Notes under the pieces: generated by a model
Databases searched by the model: none
What the model was told of the DNA's origin: nothing
Seen by the model: only the letters and a program-made list of their open reading frames with translations
Program-made: the position numbers and the translations under genes
Shown: positions 1 through 10,012 of the stretch, piece by piece
How the letters are laid out: the number at the start of each line of letters is the position of its first letter
Position numbering within the stretch: position 1 is the stretch's first letter
NCBI GenBank assembly: GCA_029953675.1
Contig: JAMWBK010000003.1
Span: 1,488,001-1,552,000, forward strand
Direction of reading: 5' to 3'
DNA length: 64,000 bases
Source of the DNA: Rhodosorus marinus
Lineage: Eukaryota; Rhodophyta; Stylonematophyceae; Stylonematales; Stylonemataceae

Positions 1-237
1 ATTCAACCACTTCTCGGTGGCGCCGTCATGAAACTCCCTTAGGTAAAAGAGGACCGTCTTCACTGCCCGACGAGTTATATAGTCTTTCAAGCAATCGGTT
101 CCTGCCTGCCTCACTTGCGGCTCGTTACCGACATACTCAATGGTCATCTTGGGCACGTTCACCCTAGCCGCGCGCGTACTCGACAACTGGGGCTTCCCAC
201 CCCTCGGCATGAACGAACTACTCCCGACAAAAGCCAT
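1..237 (-). CDS. Putative plastid-targeted protein, 3' part cut by window edge
   Basis: An open frame of 79 codons runs from an ATG at 237 off the left edge. The N-terminus reads MAFVGSSSFMPRGGKP. A phenylalanine within the first residues followed by a Ser/Arg-rich stretch is the known style of rhodophyte and glaucophyte plastid transit peptides. The mature-looking part contains EYVGNEPQVRQAG, a helical DCLKDYITRRAVKTVLFYL and ends in EKWLN at the edge. The helix-rich region has a weak, unproven resemblance to small chaperone-like RbcX proteins (an aromatic-Thr/Arg helix followed by a Trp-Leu). I do not recognise the family with confidence. The codons look coding throughout, with no intron in the visible part. 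Plastid import is inferred from the N-terminus only. Confidence 0.6.
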   Translation of the reverse strand, partial: MAFVGSSSFMPRGGKPQLSSTRAARVNVPKMTIEYVGNEPQVRQAGTDCLKDYITRRAVKTVLFYLREFHDGATEKWLN

Positions 238-3200
238 ACCTTCTCAAATATACAACACTGATCCTGTGAACAAAGTTCTCTATATATATGTAGCAATAAG
301 TTACCCGAAATCCGCGTAGCACAACTCAGGAGGATAGCATGAAAACAGACCAATAAAACGAATAGAGAGTCAGAATCTGTTCAATTCGTACCCAAGAAGC
401 CTAGCATACATCACGAAACCTTTTCCCTAATCCTGCCCACCACATCCTGCCACTACAACAACAGACAACCCTTATATCGTCTTGTTTTGCAATTCATGAA
501 CAGAAAAAATCCTAGCCTACCCTCTTCCATCTTCATCCAACACCCTACCCCCCCCTCTTTTTGGTATTTCTCTCCAACAGACATTTCCCTCATTTTTTTT
601 ACGATTACATTGTGCTTCCCACCAAACACACCCACATCTCAAAACACATACTTCCACACATCCCTCAAAACAATCCTCAAAAGTCAAATGCACCCCATCA
701 TTGTCGAATCTAGATTTTCGTTTTCCAAACCGCCACACCCCCTACCCCTGTAACAGAATCCATTTCCATGAGTAAGTCCTATAAAATTTTCCCTTGCATT
801 CGTCAACAATAGTAGAGGGTAGGGTAAACAAAAACCCTAAACGTTTGTGATGAAGAAAGATGTCCTCATATTACTCATTTAATTTATGATTTCGGGTTGC
901 TCTGGAAAAACAGAAATGGTATATCTCCCCCTATCAAATTTTGGCTAGGTTTTTAATTTGCATTTGATTTCTAAGGAGGTTAGATATGGTTTTAGAAATA
1001 GGGGGGGGGGGAAGGGGTTTGAGATGAGGTTTTTTGGGGTTAAAAAAGAGAACATCTCGGAGAGAAAAGCACAAAATACAGCAGGACATTCTGAGAAATT
1101 TTCAAGGCTTAGAATGAACTGATTGGCTTTGGTAAGATCCATTCGGTTAGGAAATTCAACCCCATTGGCAAAATTCTGCTCCGATGAACAATTCATTGGC
1201 TAATATGCAACGGATTTACCCTCGATTTGCAGACCCGATTTGCTAGAGATACGAAATATCAGGAGATATTTGATATTGATTCATCCAATCATACAACATC
1301 ATGGTATGCAAGTCTCTCATACGAACACTTGATTGGTTAGAAAGAATATCGGAATGTCCGGGGAATCCAGCCCAATGATGTAATCTACAGCTGTCCTAAT
1401 CAGCAGAATTATTCTGGAATATGAAATATCCAAATGAATTGCCCGAAGAAGCAGAGGAGTTCGTTCATCTGTCATCAGCTATGGGATATTATACATCCCC
1501 TTGGGGGTGTGAGTAATACCATCTCAGCATCACCAGCAAACTTAGAACGATGATAGGGGGCTTGGAGATTGGTTAGGAGCGTTGCGGATGTTATTGTGGA
1601 AATGTTTTCGACTACTGAGATATGTTGCCAGATAGGAATGGAATAGGCATTTGCCGAATTTTCGGGGGGAGGGGGTCGGGTTGGGGATGTGTGGAATGGT
1701 CTTGAAGTAGACCTAATGGCAAAACGAGATATAGACCTTTAAAAGCACTAGCTGCGGATCAAAATTTCCGTATGAATTTACGAACTTTTACAGGACGATT
1801 TTACAACTTATCCTTTTCATATTTTCAGGTTCCATCCCCAACCGGAAATGACATCAGACCTCGACCGCCTTCCGAAGCTTCTGCTGGTAGGGCGCTCTAC
1901 CTCTTGTACAAGATTGGAGGCATATAGCATGTGCATGTGCAAACTTGAGTTTCCCCGATACCGTTTGACCACTGTTTGGGATGAGCGGCACTTTTTAGTG
2001 GGTTCTATATGCATTTGTAGACTCTTCTGGGAAAGGGGTAAGGGATATTTGAAGAAACGGAAGCGCGCCATATGCGGGATTCGGATCTTGCGCACGAAAT
2101 CCTTGAGAAATTTGCATCTCGTTTCACGCTTTTTAGCGAAGGTCAGAAATCGATGTCACTATCGTGAGAAAAGTATCATGGACGTTGGGTTCACGTTATA
2201 TGCAGACGCGTTATTTTTATCAGAAAAATGTTTTTCTCCGCTGGTTACGGAGAGCACTGAAACCTCTCGCTCCATAACTGTAACTGAAGATGACCTTGTT
2301 TTCCGAGGTAGCTCAGCGCACAAGTGCTTTTGCGCGGGAGAGCTGACCTGACCTCACACCGGCCCGCGTGCCGAAATTTTCTCTGAATGAACGCATGATG
2401 ACAGAAACTGGGACTAGCTCGAACGGCCCACGTCAGGAATATTATTCTCATTTTTTGTTGGTCGCAGATTCCCCGTATTGTGCATTATTCTTGCCAAGCA
2501 TTTTCAGTCTCAGAAACAAGAACGGGGCGATGTGGAGCTTTCAATTAACGTCTAAAATGCTAGAGCGAGGAGTTTTTTGTAGCCACGCAAAAAACGACAT
2601 CTGCCCCGCCCACCCCGAGGACATCATCCTGTAGGCCTCTGTCGCCAATTCAATTGAGGAAACAGCAGCAATACGACATCAAGGTGCTTGCCAAGCCTCG
2701 CTACTTCAGCGATCCCGAGATGACTTACTACAATCTGAAATTGAGGTTGAACAACAGAGGCCGCTACAGAATGATGCACTACTCCTCTGCTTTGGCTACA
2801 GAGTAGTCTCTACGACCCTCTCCGGGGTGGACGGGCAGATCGTATGCTCAGCTACCGCAAGGACAGAACATGCGGCGTGGGTTTGGCAGCCTGGCCAGAG
2901 CGCTTCGCACAAGTCTAATCTCTGGTGCTCCTCAGGAAACATGCTCAAAAGTTACTGCACGAACAAATTCTAAACGTCATCGCCAGCAGTTCAGCCTCTA
3001 CTATTACGCCGGGCAAATTCCAGATATCGAAAGAGTCTCTGAGACCTCCTATCTAATCGATTTCTCCGAGATAATACTTGAAACATCTCCGGACAAGAGA
3101 TCCGATGCGGCAACTCGAAACGATCTCTCCTAGACACTTTCGACCACTCGACTACTGGAAGCAAGACATCGACGGGACAATGATACGCCGCTCCAGCTGA

Positions 3201-3665
3201 GAACCTCTAAGACGCGCCACAGTGCGGGGACAATTTAGGCTGGACACTCCCAAGCTCTCCAAAGCAACAGGAGCACCCGATCCCTTCCGGGCTTTTCTAC
3301 TTCATGCTTCTTGAGTCTTCTGTTTAGCAACAACTAGCTTGTGTAGGCAAGGGTTTCGTTGTGGTTCTCCAAACCGCCCGATGTTCGACTTGACGAGGTG
3401 CGAACAAAGCATAGGTATCGCCAGTGCGTCCGCAAACCTGAATGTTCATCAGCGCACAACTCAAACTAAAAAAAAAAAACAACCAAAAGAAAAGCAGAAA
3501 GTGTCTCTGAGGGGAGCCCTTCGAGGCTAAACCGGGGGGGCAGGACATGTTTCTCAGAGTAGGGAAGACGGACTCAAGCAAGTCAGACGATAGAGACGTT
3601 CGGGTTGCAGGGGAATCGTACGTTCCATCTTGGCCTTACTGAGCATAACCTGAGGTAAATACGTC
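238..3665. other. Intergenic, no convincing gene
   Basis: The first 600 bases are the pyrimidine-rich upstream side of the leftmost gene, and homopolymer runs (for example the G run at about 1001-1010) follow. A 167-codon frame at 1848-2351 has no domain and is probably fortuitous. A frame without a useful ATG at about 2570-2806 reads QQYDIKVLAKPRYFSDPEM and ends at a TAG; it could be a decayed exon, but nothing supports that. Confidence 0.4.
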
Positions 3666-4828
3666 TCAGTTTTCGTCCCCATCTACGAAGTCAAAGTTGT
3701 TGCGTCGTCAGCAATCGCCTCAAGAAACTCTAAATGAACAAACCCCTTACCTCTGTCGCCGTTGTCGTCATCACGGAGATCACGATCTTCCTTCTCGTAC
3801 TCCTTGTCGACTCCTTTGTCGCCGTCCTCCCCGTCGTCCGCAGGGCGTTCATCACCGTGACGTTCACCTTCCTCCTCATCATCGTACTTGCGGCGAGACG
3901 TAGGGCGCTCAGCGTCGTCGTCCTCGTGTGGGCGTCGATCGTCCTCGCGGTCATCTTTGTCGTCTCGCCTAGACTCGCGCCTGTCTTCGTCGTCGCGATC
4001 GCTTGCAGGGGAGCGGCTTCGGCTTCGAGAACGCGAGCGCTTGCGTCCTCTACCATTGGATTGGCGCCCCTCTGAACGACGGGCGCTTGGTGAGATTGGC
4101 TCATTAGGACAGTCTCGCTTCGTATGTCCTCGTTCTCCGCACTTCCAGCACCTTTCTCCCCAGTCACCGTTCGGACACTCGCGTGCCCAATGACCTTCAA
4201 ACATAAAGCAAAATTTCAGAAGCGAAAGCAATTGCGTGAGATACACCGACCTAGGGAAGTGCCGAAGCCGAAAAAATACAGCTGCAAGAACACTTTCGAG
4301 AAGATCGCTTCTTCCAAGGAAATGATATCTTTTCATACCTGTCCCACCGCAATTAAAGCAGTGTTCAAGGTCACCAGGACGTGGCCTCCCAGAACGAGCG
4401 TACTGAACGCTCATGTGCTTCCCGTCAAAACGCCGGCTGTCCAACCCACGTAACGCGTCGGATGCATCTCGCGGGTTGCTCATTTCAACGAATGCGTAAT
4501 CTGACTTATGATCAACGTCCCGAACCCGGCCATAACGTGAAAAGAGGTCTTCAATATCGCCGGTCCTCACATGCCTAGACAAACCCCCGACATAAAGCCT
4601 TGACCCGCCACCTCTGCGGTCATCATCCCTTCTTGAACGATGTCGATCCCACCGATCCCGATCTCGATCCCGGTCCCGGTGGCTATCCCTATACCCATCC
4701 CTATCCCTATCCCTATCCCTGTAACTGTCCCGGTGGCTATCCCGATCCCTATAGCTATCACGATAGCTATCACGATAACTATCCCTATCCCTTTCACGGT
4801 AGGTATCCCTATCCCTATCCTCGTCCAT
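3666..4828 (-). CDS. SR splicing factor: RD-repeat N-terminus, RRM, two CCHC zinc knuckles
   Basis: Three exons, complement(join(3666-3682, 3751-4194, 4339-4828)), give 316 aa. Both introns are GT-AG and keep phase. The 144-base one splits the first zinc knuckle; the last exon adds DGDEN and a TGA. Residues 1-75 are an array of Arg-Asp dipeptides with Tyr-Arg-Asp and Ser-Tyr-Arg-Asp units. Residues 78-145 are an RRM with RNP2 LYVGGL and RNP1 SDYAFVEM. Knuckles are Cys157, Cys160, His165, Cys170 and Cys179, Cys182, His187, Cys192. An RS stretch near 214-226 and a long acidic Asp/Glu/Arg tail follow. RRM plus two knuckles plus RS is the plant RS2Z (RSZ32/33) layout, with a role in pre-mRNA splicing in the nucleus. 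The long RD array before the RRM is unusual for that family. The start is the ATG directly before the RD array; an earlier in-frame ATG at 4933 adds a hydrophobic stretch and looks like 5' leader. Confidence 0.88.
4640..4822 (-). repeat. Hexanucleotide-type repeat encoding RD dipeptides
   Basis: On the + strand this is an imperfect array of CTATCC, CGATCC and related hexamers. On the minus strand it encodes Arg-Asp, Tyr-Arg-Asp and Ser-Tyr-Arg-Asp units of the SR protein N-terminus. The repeat stays in frame, so length changes would add or remove RD units without a frameshift. Confidence 0.8.
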
Positions 4829-5999
4829 CTCCACAACCAACAAGGAAGAACTCAACACCAACTCAACGCAACCACAAGAAAAACGGAAAAAAAACACTAG
4901 TACCCCTACAAATTTAAACCTCTCCCTTTTCAATCAACCCACGGCCCCCCCTTCCGGTCTTCCCCACCTTCCCACCAGCTTCCCGACGGCTCCCTTTAAG
5001 AAACCTTCAAGAGCAACCCCAAAGCTCTTTTTTTTTTCACGCCTCCGGTGCGAAGGCGAATAATCCACCTCCATACCCACACAAAAAAAAAGATATTTTT
5101 GACAATGGAATCCAATTCTACCCCCCTTTTCTTCGCCCTATTACGTTGCATAGATTAACTTACCCCTACTAGCAAAACAAAAAAACTTGTTTGCTTAATA
5201 ATAATGTAATATTTAGAAGGATATATTGATCTTATACTCAATGAATTACCCCAGATAAATCTGTGCTTCGCTCCTTTTTGAGTTTTCAACCACGTCAATA
5301 TATTAAGGTTTAGGGTGAAGGGGTGAGGGGTGGGGTGTGAACACTTTGTGTACGTACAAATAAGGTTTTACGTTTGAATTAGAAAGGTTTTTTTAGTTTG
5401 TTGGATATTGGTGAGGACCGGGGGAATCTTTCTGGATCGGTCAGGACGGTGTTCTTATTTCTTTTGTTTGATGAGAGAAAATTAGGCCGTTAGTTGAGAG
5501 TCTTTTTTGAGAAGAAAATAGACCTTTTTGGTTTTTCCGGATGATCATTTGTTTTGCTTAATTTTAGAGGGGTTTCTCATGTCTTGTTTTGTTTTGTTTT
5601 TGAAGTACACCTGTGGCAAATCTTGTTGGGGAGGGAGGGACACTAGTGACACTTCGAGGTGCATGAAAAGTAGAAACGGGGGGGGGAGGGAACCCGTCAT
5701 CTGGTCTCAAGCGTATTTCTATTTTACAAAGGGTTTTTCCCTGAGCGAGCGACTTTACTCTCTGGGCGTAAATAAGTTTTAGAATGGTACCATAGTTAAG
5801 AGTTAGCCAAAAAAAAAAGCATAGACCTCGTGCTTCGCACGAGTCCCGTGAATCCTAAAATACCGTCAACGGAGGATGCTAGACCTGTTCATATCTGAGC
5901 AGATTCTTCTACGCGTCTATAGATGCACATTTTTGCTATGGGAAGCCACTGTTTCCACAGTAGCGAGGCTGTTCTGTCAAAGCCGTCAGCGATTGTGAA
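4829..5999. other. Intergenic between SR gene and RING gene
   Basis: This holds the upstream region of the SR gene (AT-rich with A and T runs, 4900-5250) and the downstream flank of the RING gene. A purine-rich stretch lies at 5300-5500. No coding exon, RNA gene or clear element was seen. Confidence 0.5.
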
Positions 6000-6971
6000 T
6001 CAGCTCGTGAGCTCTGCAAAAGGCCCCGATTCGCCCTCCGCAGTTTGAACTTCTAACTGACAATTATCCAAACATTCGAGGTCTTCCTTATGCATTTCAA
6101 CCTCGCGATTGCAGAGAGGGCATCTCATCCCTCCCCTCCTCAGCCACAATCTGAGGCATCTCGAGTGGTATTCGTGTTTGCAATCCAAGCGAACATATTG
6201 CTGCTTTCGATCCGCATTATCAAGGCATATAGCACACGCAAAGTCATCCTTCAAGGACGAAACTGACGCCCTATATAGCTTCAAAATACTCTGAACCTGA
6301 AGGGAGGAGGATAGACTCTTGACTCAGTCTCGCTAATCTTGAAATAGTCTTCAGTTCAAGTCTAGGATGCGCTCAAATCGAAACTTGAAAACTCTCACCT
6401 CTTCTTTCGAAAATTTATCCTTGCGATGGGTATACACCTCCGGTGGATTCTCTTCGTCTTCACCCGTCTCGACAGGGCGATTGTTACCCTCTCGTCTGCC
6501 CTGGCACACCGAGACTACCACAAATGCCACTAGAACAAAACCCGCTAAAACCGCGAATACATCCGCGAGAATCATGAGGCTGGTCACCTTGTCCTCCATG
6601 TACGCAGGGCTCATGGACAAGTAGTCATCCCTCGCGTCCGGATCTACATAGCATGTACTGTTATTCATGAAACCTCCGCACTGCTCGGCCATAGACTCTG
6701 TCTGATTGTATACCGGGGAGCCGTATCTGTAGGCCAGGCGCGGGGAATCTTCATCTGCATCGATACCAGTTACATTAAAATTACATCGATAGAGACGCTC
6801 GCCTGACGAGTCCCGAGTAATGTTCCACCCAGTTGGAGTACACGATACACTTGTAAAGGGCCTAGTCAATTCAAGCATTGAGTAGTGGTATGCAATAAAA
6901 ATCGACGTCACAATAAGACCCACTCCCGTACAACCCACAAGCACTAGTTTCCATCTCGCAGCCGACCACAT
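6000..6971 (-). CDS. Two-pass membrane RING-H2 protein, putative E3 ubiquitin ligase
   Basis: Two exons, complement(join(6000-6296, 6399-6971)), give 289 aa. The 102-base intron has GTGAGA and CAG borders at a codon boundary. TM1 is about residues 8-29 and TM2 about 130-156. The loop between them carries four N-glycosylation sequons (NIT, NVT, NQT, NST) and several Cys, so it probably faces the lumen or outside. After TM2 comes an acidic linker and a C-terminal RING-H2 with Cys212, Cys215, Cys230, His232, His235, Cys238, Cys250, Cys253. The C3H2C3 order and spacing are canonical. RING-H2 proteins recruit ubiquitin-loaded E2 enzymes; a membrane-anchored one would act on secretory or endosomal membrane proteins. 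Substrates cannot be read from sequence. The ATG at 6971 is used because the open frame before it starts only at a GTG. Confidence 0.85.
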
Positions 6972-8835
6972 CCTGTGCAAAGTCCGAAACACGGGTCACC
7001 ACAAATAGAGACAGCAAGGAAAGAAAAGAAACTCTAGTATCAACTATCACCCACGTTAATTCGCAAATAGTAAAACTCTCCTAGTCGATCATTCACCAGC
7101 ATACCGGCGAGGAACTCGTCGTATTAAGACAAGAGTTCCTATGAGTTCCTATACATATAAGCATGCACAAATTTGGTCCTGACAACAGAACCTTGCACAG
7201 CTCCCACGTGCTCTATTTTCATTGTGTATGTGATGCATCCTCGAAAATATTCGCAATGGAAAAGAGCCAGCCACTCCTTTCCGTGGAGAACCGCTTCACC
7301 CTTCCATTTTTTTGCTTCTAAAGTGCAAAGAAAAGGAATATTCGGGTGGGTTCAGAGCGTTCCATCGCCACGACCCGCCCGACAGTCTCGCAGCCCGACT
7401 CATCAGCACGAAAAAAAAAAGGCCCGCAAAAACAAACAAAAACAAAAGTGCCGCGCTAGGCTACGGTGTCATTAACCGTCCGAATTTTTTCTCGAGATAG
7501 ATTATTTGAATAAATGTAGAAAATATCAAAGGGACGGATTAAAAATATTCTAAAAACATATCTAATGATTGGACCGATAAGCCTTCCAACAAAATACCAG
7601 ATATTCGATCAAAACATCAATCTAATAATCAATCATCACCGATTCAGATATTTGAATCATGATTACTTCTCGATTAGTAGTATGACATGAGGTATTCCAT
7701 TATGATTATTTCTGGTCCACCAGACTGTCAGGGACAATCTAATTGTTTTTCAATATGCTGAGACTCAGGATTGGTGGAAGTTCAAACACTGCCCAGGCAG
7801 ACCACCACACCCGCGCAAGTGCGTACGTCCCACAAGGACACGCTATCCGCTAAGAAGAAGATTGAAATCCAATCAATATGGGAAGTCAATCGGACATTAT
7901 CGGACGGGTCCTGGGTTTTTTAATTTTTTAATTCAGGTATGATAAAATTATATCGGGCGTGGACAGGACGATAAACCAAATAAGTATTATAAAAATATGG
8001 TTTAATATGCTTTTAGATCGGGCGGTCCGATAAAAATATCGGACGTCAGCAGACATTCTTGTTATTGGCGACATACTACTATGACAAGCCTCGGCCTAAT
8101 CCCAAGCTCTAGAAAAAAGCCAGTAACTCCTTCTTGTGTCAAACATATACCGGTGCAGTTTTTCTATTCGTGTTTTTTTACTTTTTTTAAGCTGTATAAA
8201 CTGATTGCCTTACTTTCGGATACTATAAAAATAGCAACAATGGCATCCGATGTTTTATTACAGATTCCTTATAAATTATCGGCCCCTCGCCCACCACCCT
8301 GAAGTCTACCACACATTCTACAATGAAAGAAAACGCTGCATCTGATTCAATTTCCAAATCAAATAGCGAAGAATTAACATCGACCTTCTATTGGATAAAA
8401 AATTGAGCCTTCATAAAACAAAACTGAACTCTCTTTTTATCGTATATTCTGTATAGGAGATAAATTGTGGAAATAAAAAGTAAAACAAACGTTGTTTGAT
8501 CCAATTATATTGTATTTATGATATGTAGAAGAGTTAAACCGTTTCGGTTTTCGAATGGGCACCGCTGACAGCGGCAGTTTATATTTGCTCGCCGTGTCCA
8601 TTGTCCAAAGTACTATCCCCCCAAAATTGTCAATTATTGGCGAATATTGTTAAAAGCAGCATTCTCACAGAAAGAAAATTGGTCAGAGGCGCTTCGTCTT
8701 GGCTGGAAGCGACGAGTCCGCCGCGGGCGCCTGAGAACCAAACGTTGAAGCGTACATACTTAGACAGGTCACGCTGATTCAACTGTAATACAACGGATAT
8801 ATCTTGAATCCACTGGAAGGCATGAGACTTCAGGT

Positions 8836-8887
8836 AACCCCTCCTCAGCGTTCACGTGAAAAACGCCGAGGAGGTCGCTTGGGGTTT
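8836..8887. repeat. Stem-loop with a CACGTG loop
   Basis: CCTCCTCAGCGTT at 8840-8852 faces AACGCCGAGGAGG at 8862-8874, a 13-bp stem with a single A-C mismatch. An outer AACCC/GGGTT pairing is possible across a 6-base bulge. The loop CACGTGAAA contains the palindromic G-box core CACGTG. Confidence 0.6.
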
Positions 8888-9643
8888 ATGTTGCATGTGC
8901 AATCGCAATAGGCGCCAGTAGTAGAGAAGGTGCGACAATTTTTTAACCCTTGAGAACGAAAGAAGGGGGCAATTCCAACGACATATAGCTGGATTCTAGA
9001 TCACCCGCTGAAGGCCGCGATCGCTCGGCCAATCTGAGCGAAGAGAGAGCAAGGGAACCCAAGAGAAAAAGGTTGTCCCCGGCTGAAGGTGCCATTGAGA
9101 GCATGGCGCAACCTCTCGAGATCCATGGTTCTCAATAAAACAAAATACTTCCCAAATCACAGCTGGTTTATCAAATGCTGAGTATATGTTTTACAAGCAT
9201 GGTAGTATCTCATCGCGAGGTCCAAATTTGAAGCTGACCGCTTGCTTAAACCTCCACGATGCAAACAATTTACAACCTAATGGGGGCCAAATTTGAGAGC
9301 CTTTTGATAATTCAGTTGAATCACAGTCAGCACTTCTCTTTGCGCGGGGCACCAAAGTCCGAGCGCAAAGACAAGTTGTGGATGTTTCCAAGATTTGGAT
9401 GTGGTAGAGAACGATTTCTATTAGCAGCGTTCCTGAATGTTAACCACATTCTCTCCCTTCAAACTGGAGCACCGGCGTTCCGAAAAGGGGAAAGAGACGG
9501 TTTCGCTTCAGGAAACTAGAAGCGTACCACCATCTCTGAATCTGAACTCAGGATCCGCCGCGGAGAGTATTTTTCAGACGGACTAGATGGGCAAGCTGGA
9601 TGTCTTGGAGACCAAGAAGTGCCAATCGTGCTTTTTCGGGCAT

Positions 9644-10012
9644 CTATATAAAAATTTCACGGTCGTTCAATTTTCTTCTCTGCCTCTTAAATATCAGACG
9701 TTGTGTGTCAACAGGACCTAAACCCTGGTACTCTGAGCTACCAGAGACTTTTCTTTGCAACAAGGCTCTCAAGAATGTAACCCGAGCGAAAGTGACTGCC
9801 ATGGGCCCTCTGATACAATTCCAGCAACCCAAGCGCCCGCAAGATTGTTCGGGATCCTGTTGGTTCCAGTTGGGATCCCAATCCGCCATGCATCCTTTAT
9901 TGCCAGCCGTCTTCGAGACATCAGTGGTAACGACGCATCTAGCACATCTATACAAGGGTAGTTCGAGAACGTAGGGGCTGGTAAATGTCGTCATGTTGCA
10001 CCTCGACAGCAT
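9644..10012 (-). CDS. Hypothetical Cys-rich open frame
   Basis: A 122-codon frame from an ATG at 10012, with a second ATG at 9994, to a TAG. It contains YRCARC, then NKGCM, then SCGRLGCWNC, a Cys pattern that could make one zinc ribbon, followed by a basic C-terminus (FKRQRRKLNDRE). There is no recognised domain, and no neighbour within 3 kb. A frame this long can occur by chance in this GC range, so it may be fortuitous or a remnant. Confidence 0.25.
   Translation of the reverse strand: MLSRCNMTTFTSPYVLELPLYRCARCVVTTDVSKTAGNKGCMADWDPNWNQQDPEQSCGRLGCWNCIRGPMAVTFARVTFLRALLQRKVSGSSEYQGLGPVDTQRLIFKRQRRKLNDREIFI

Noticed and set aside
1848-2351. 167-codon + strand open frame
   Set aside because: It starts with ATG but shows no domain, an erratic Cys/Arg/Leu composition and no splice context; length is compatible with chance.
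3730-4200. Open frames opposite and shifted to the SR gene
   Set aside because: They are shadows created by the Arg/Asp/Ser codon repeats.
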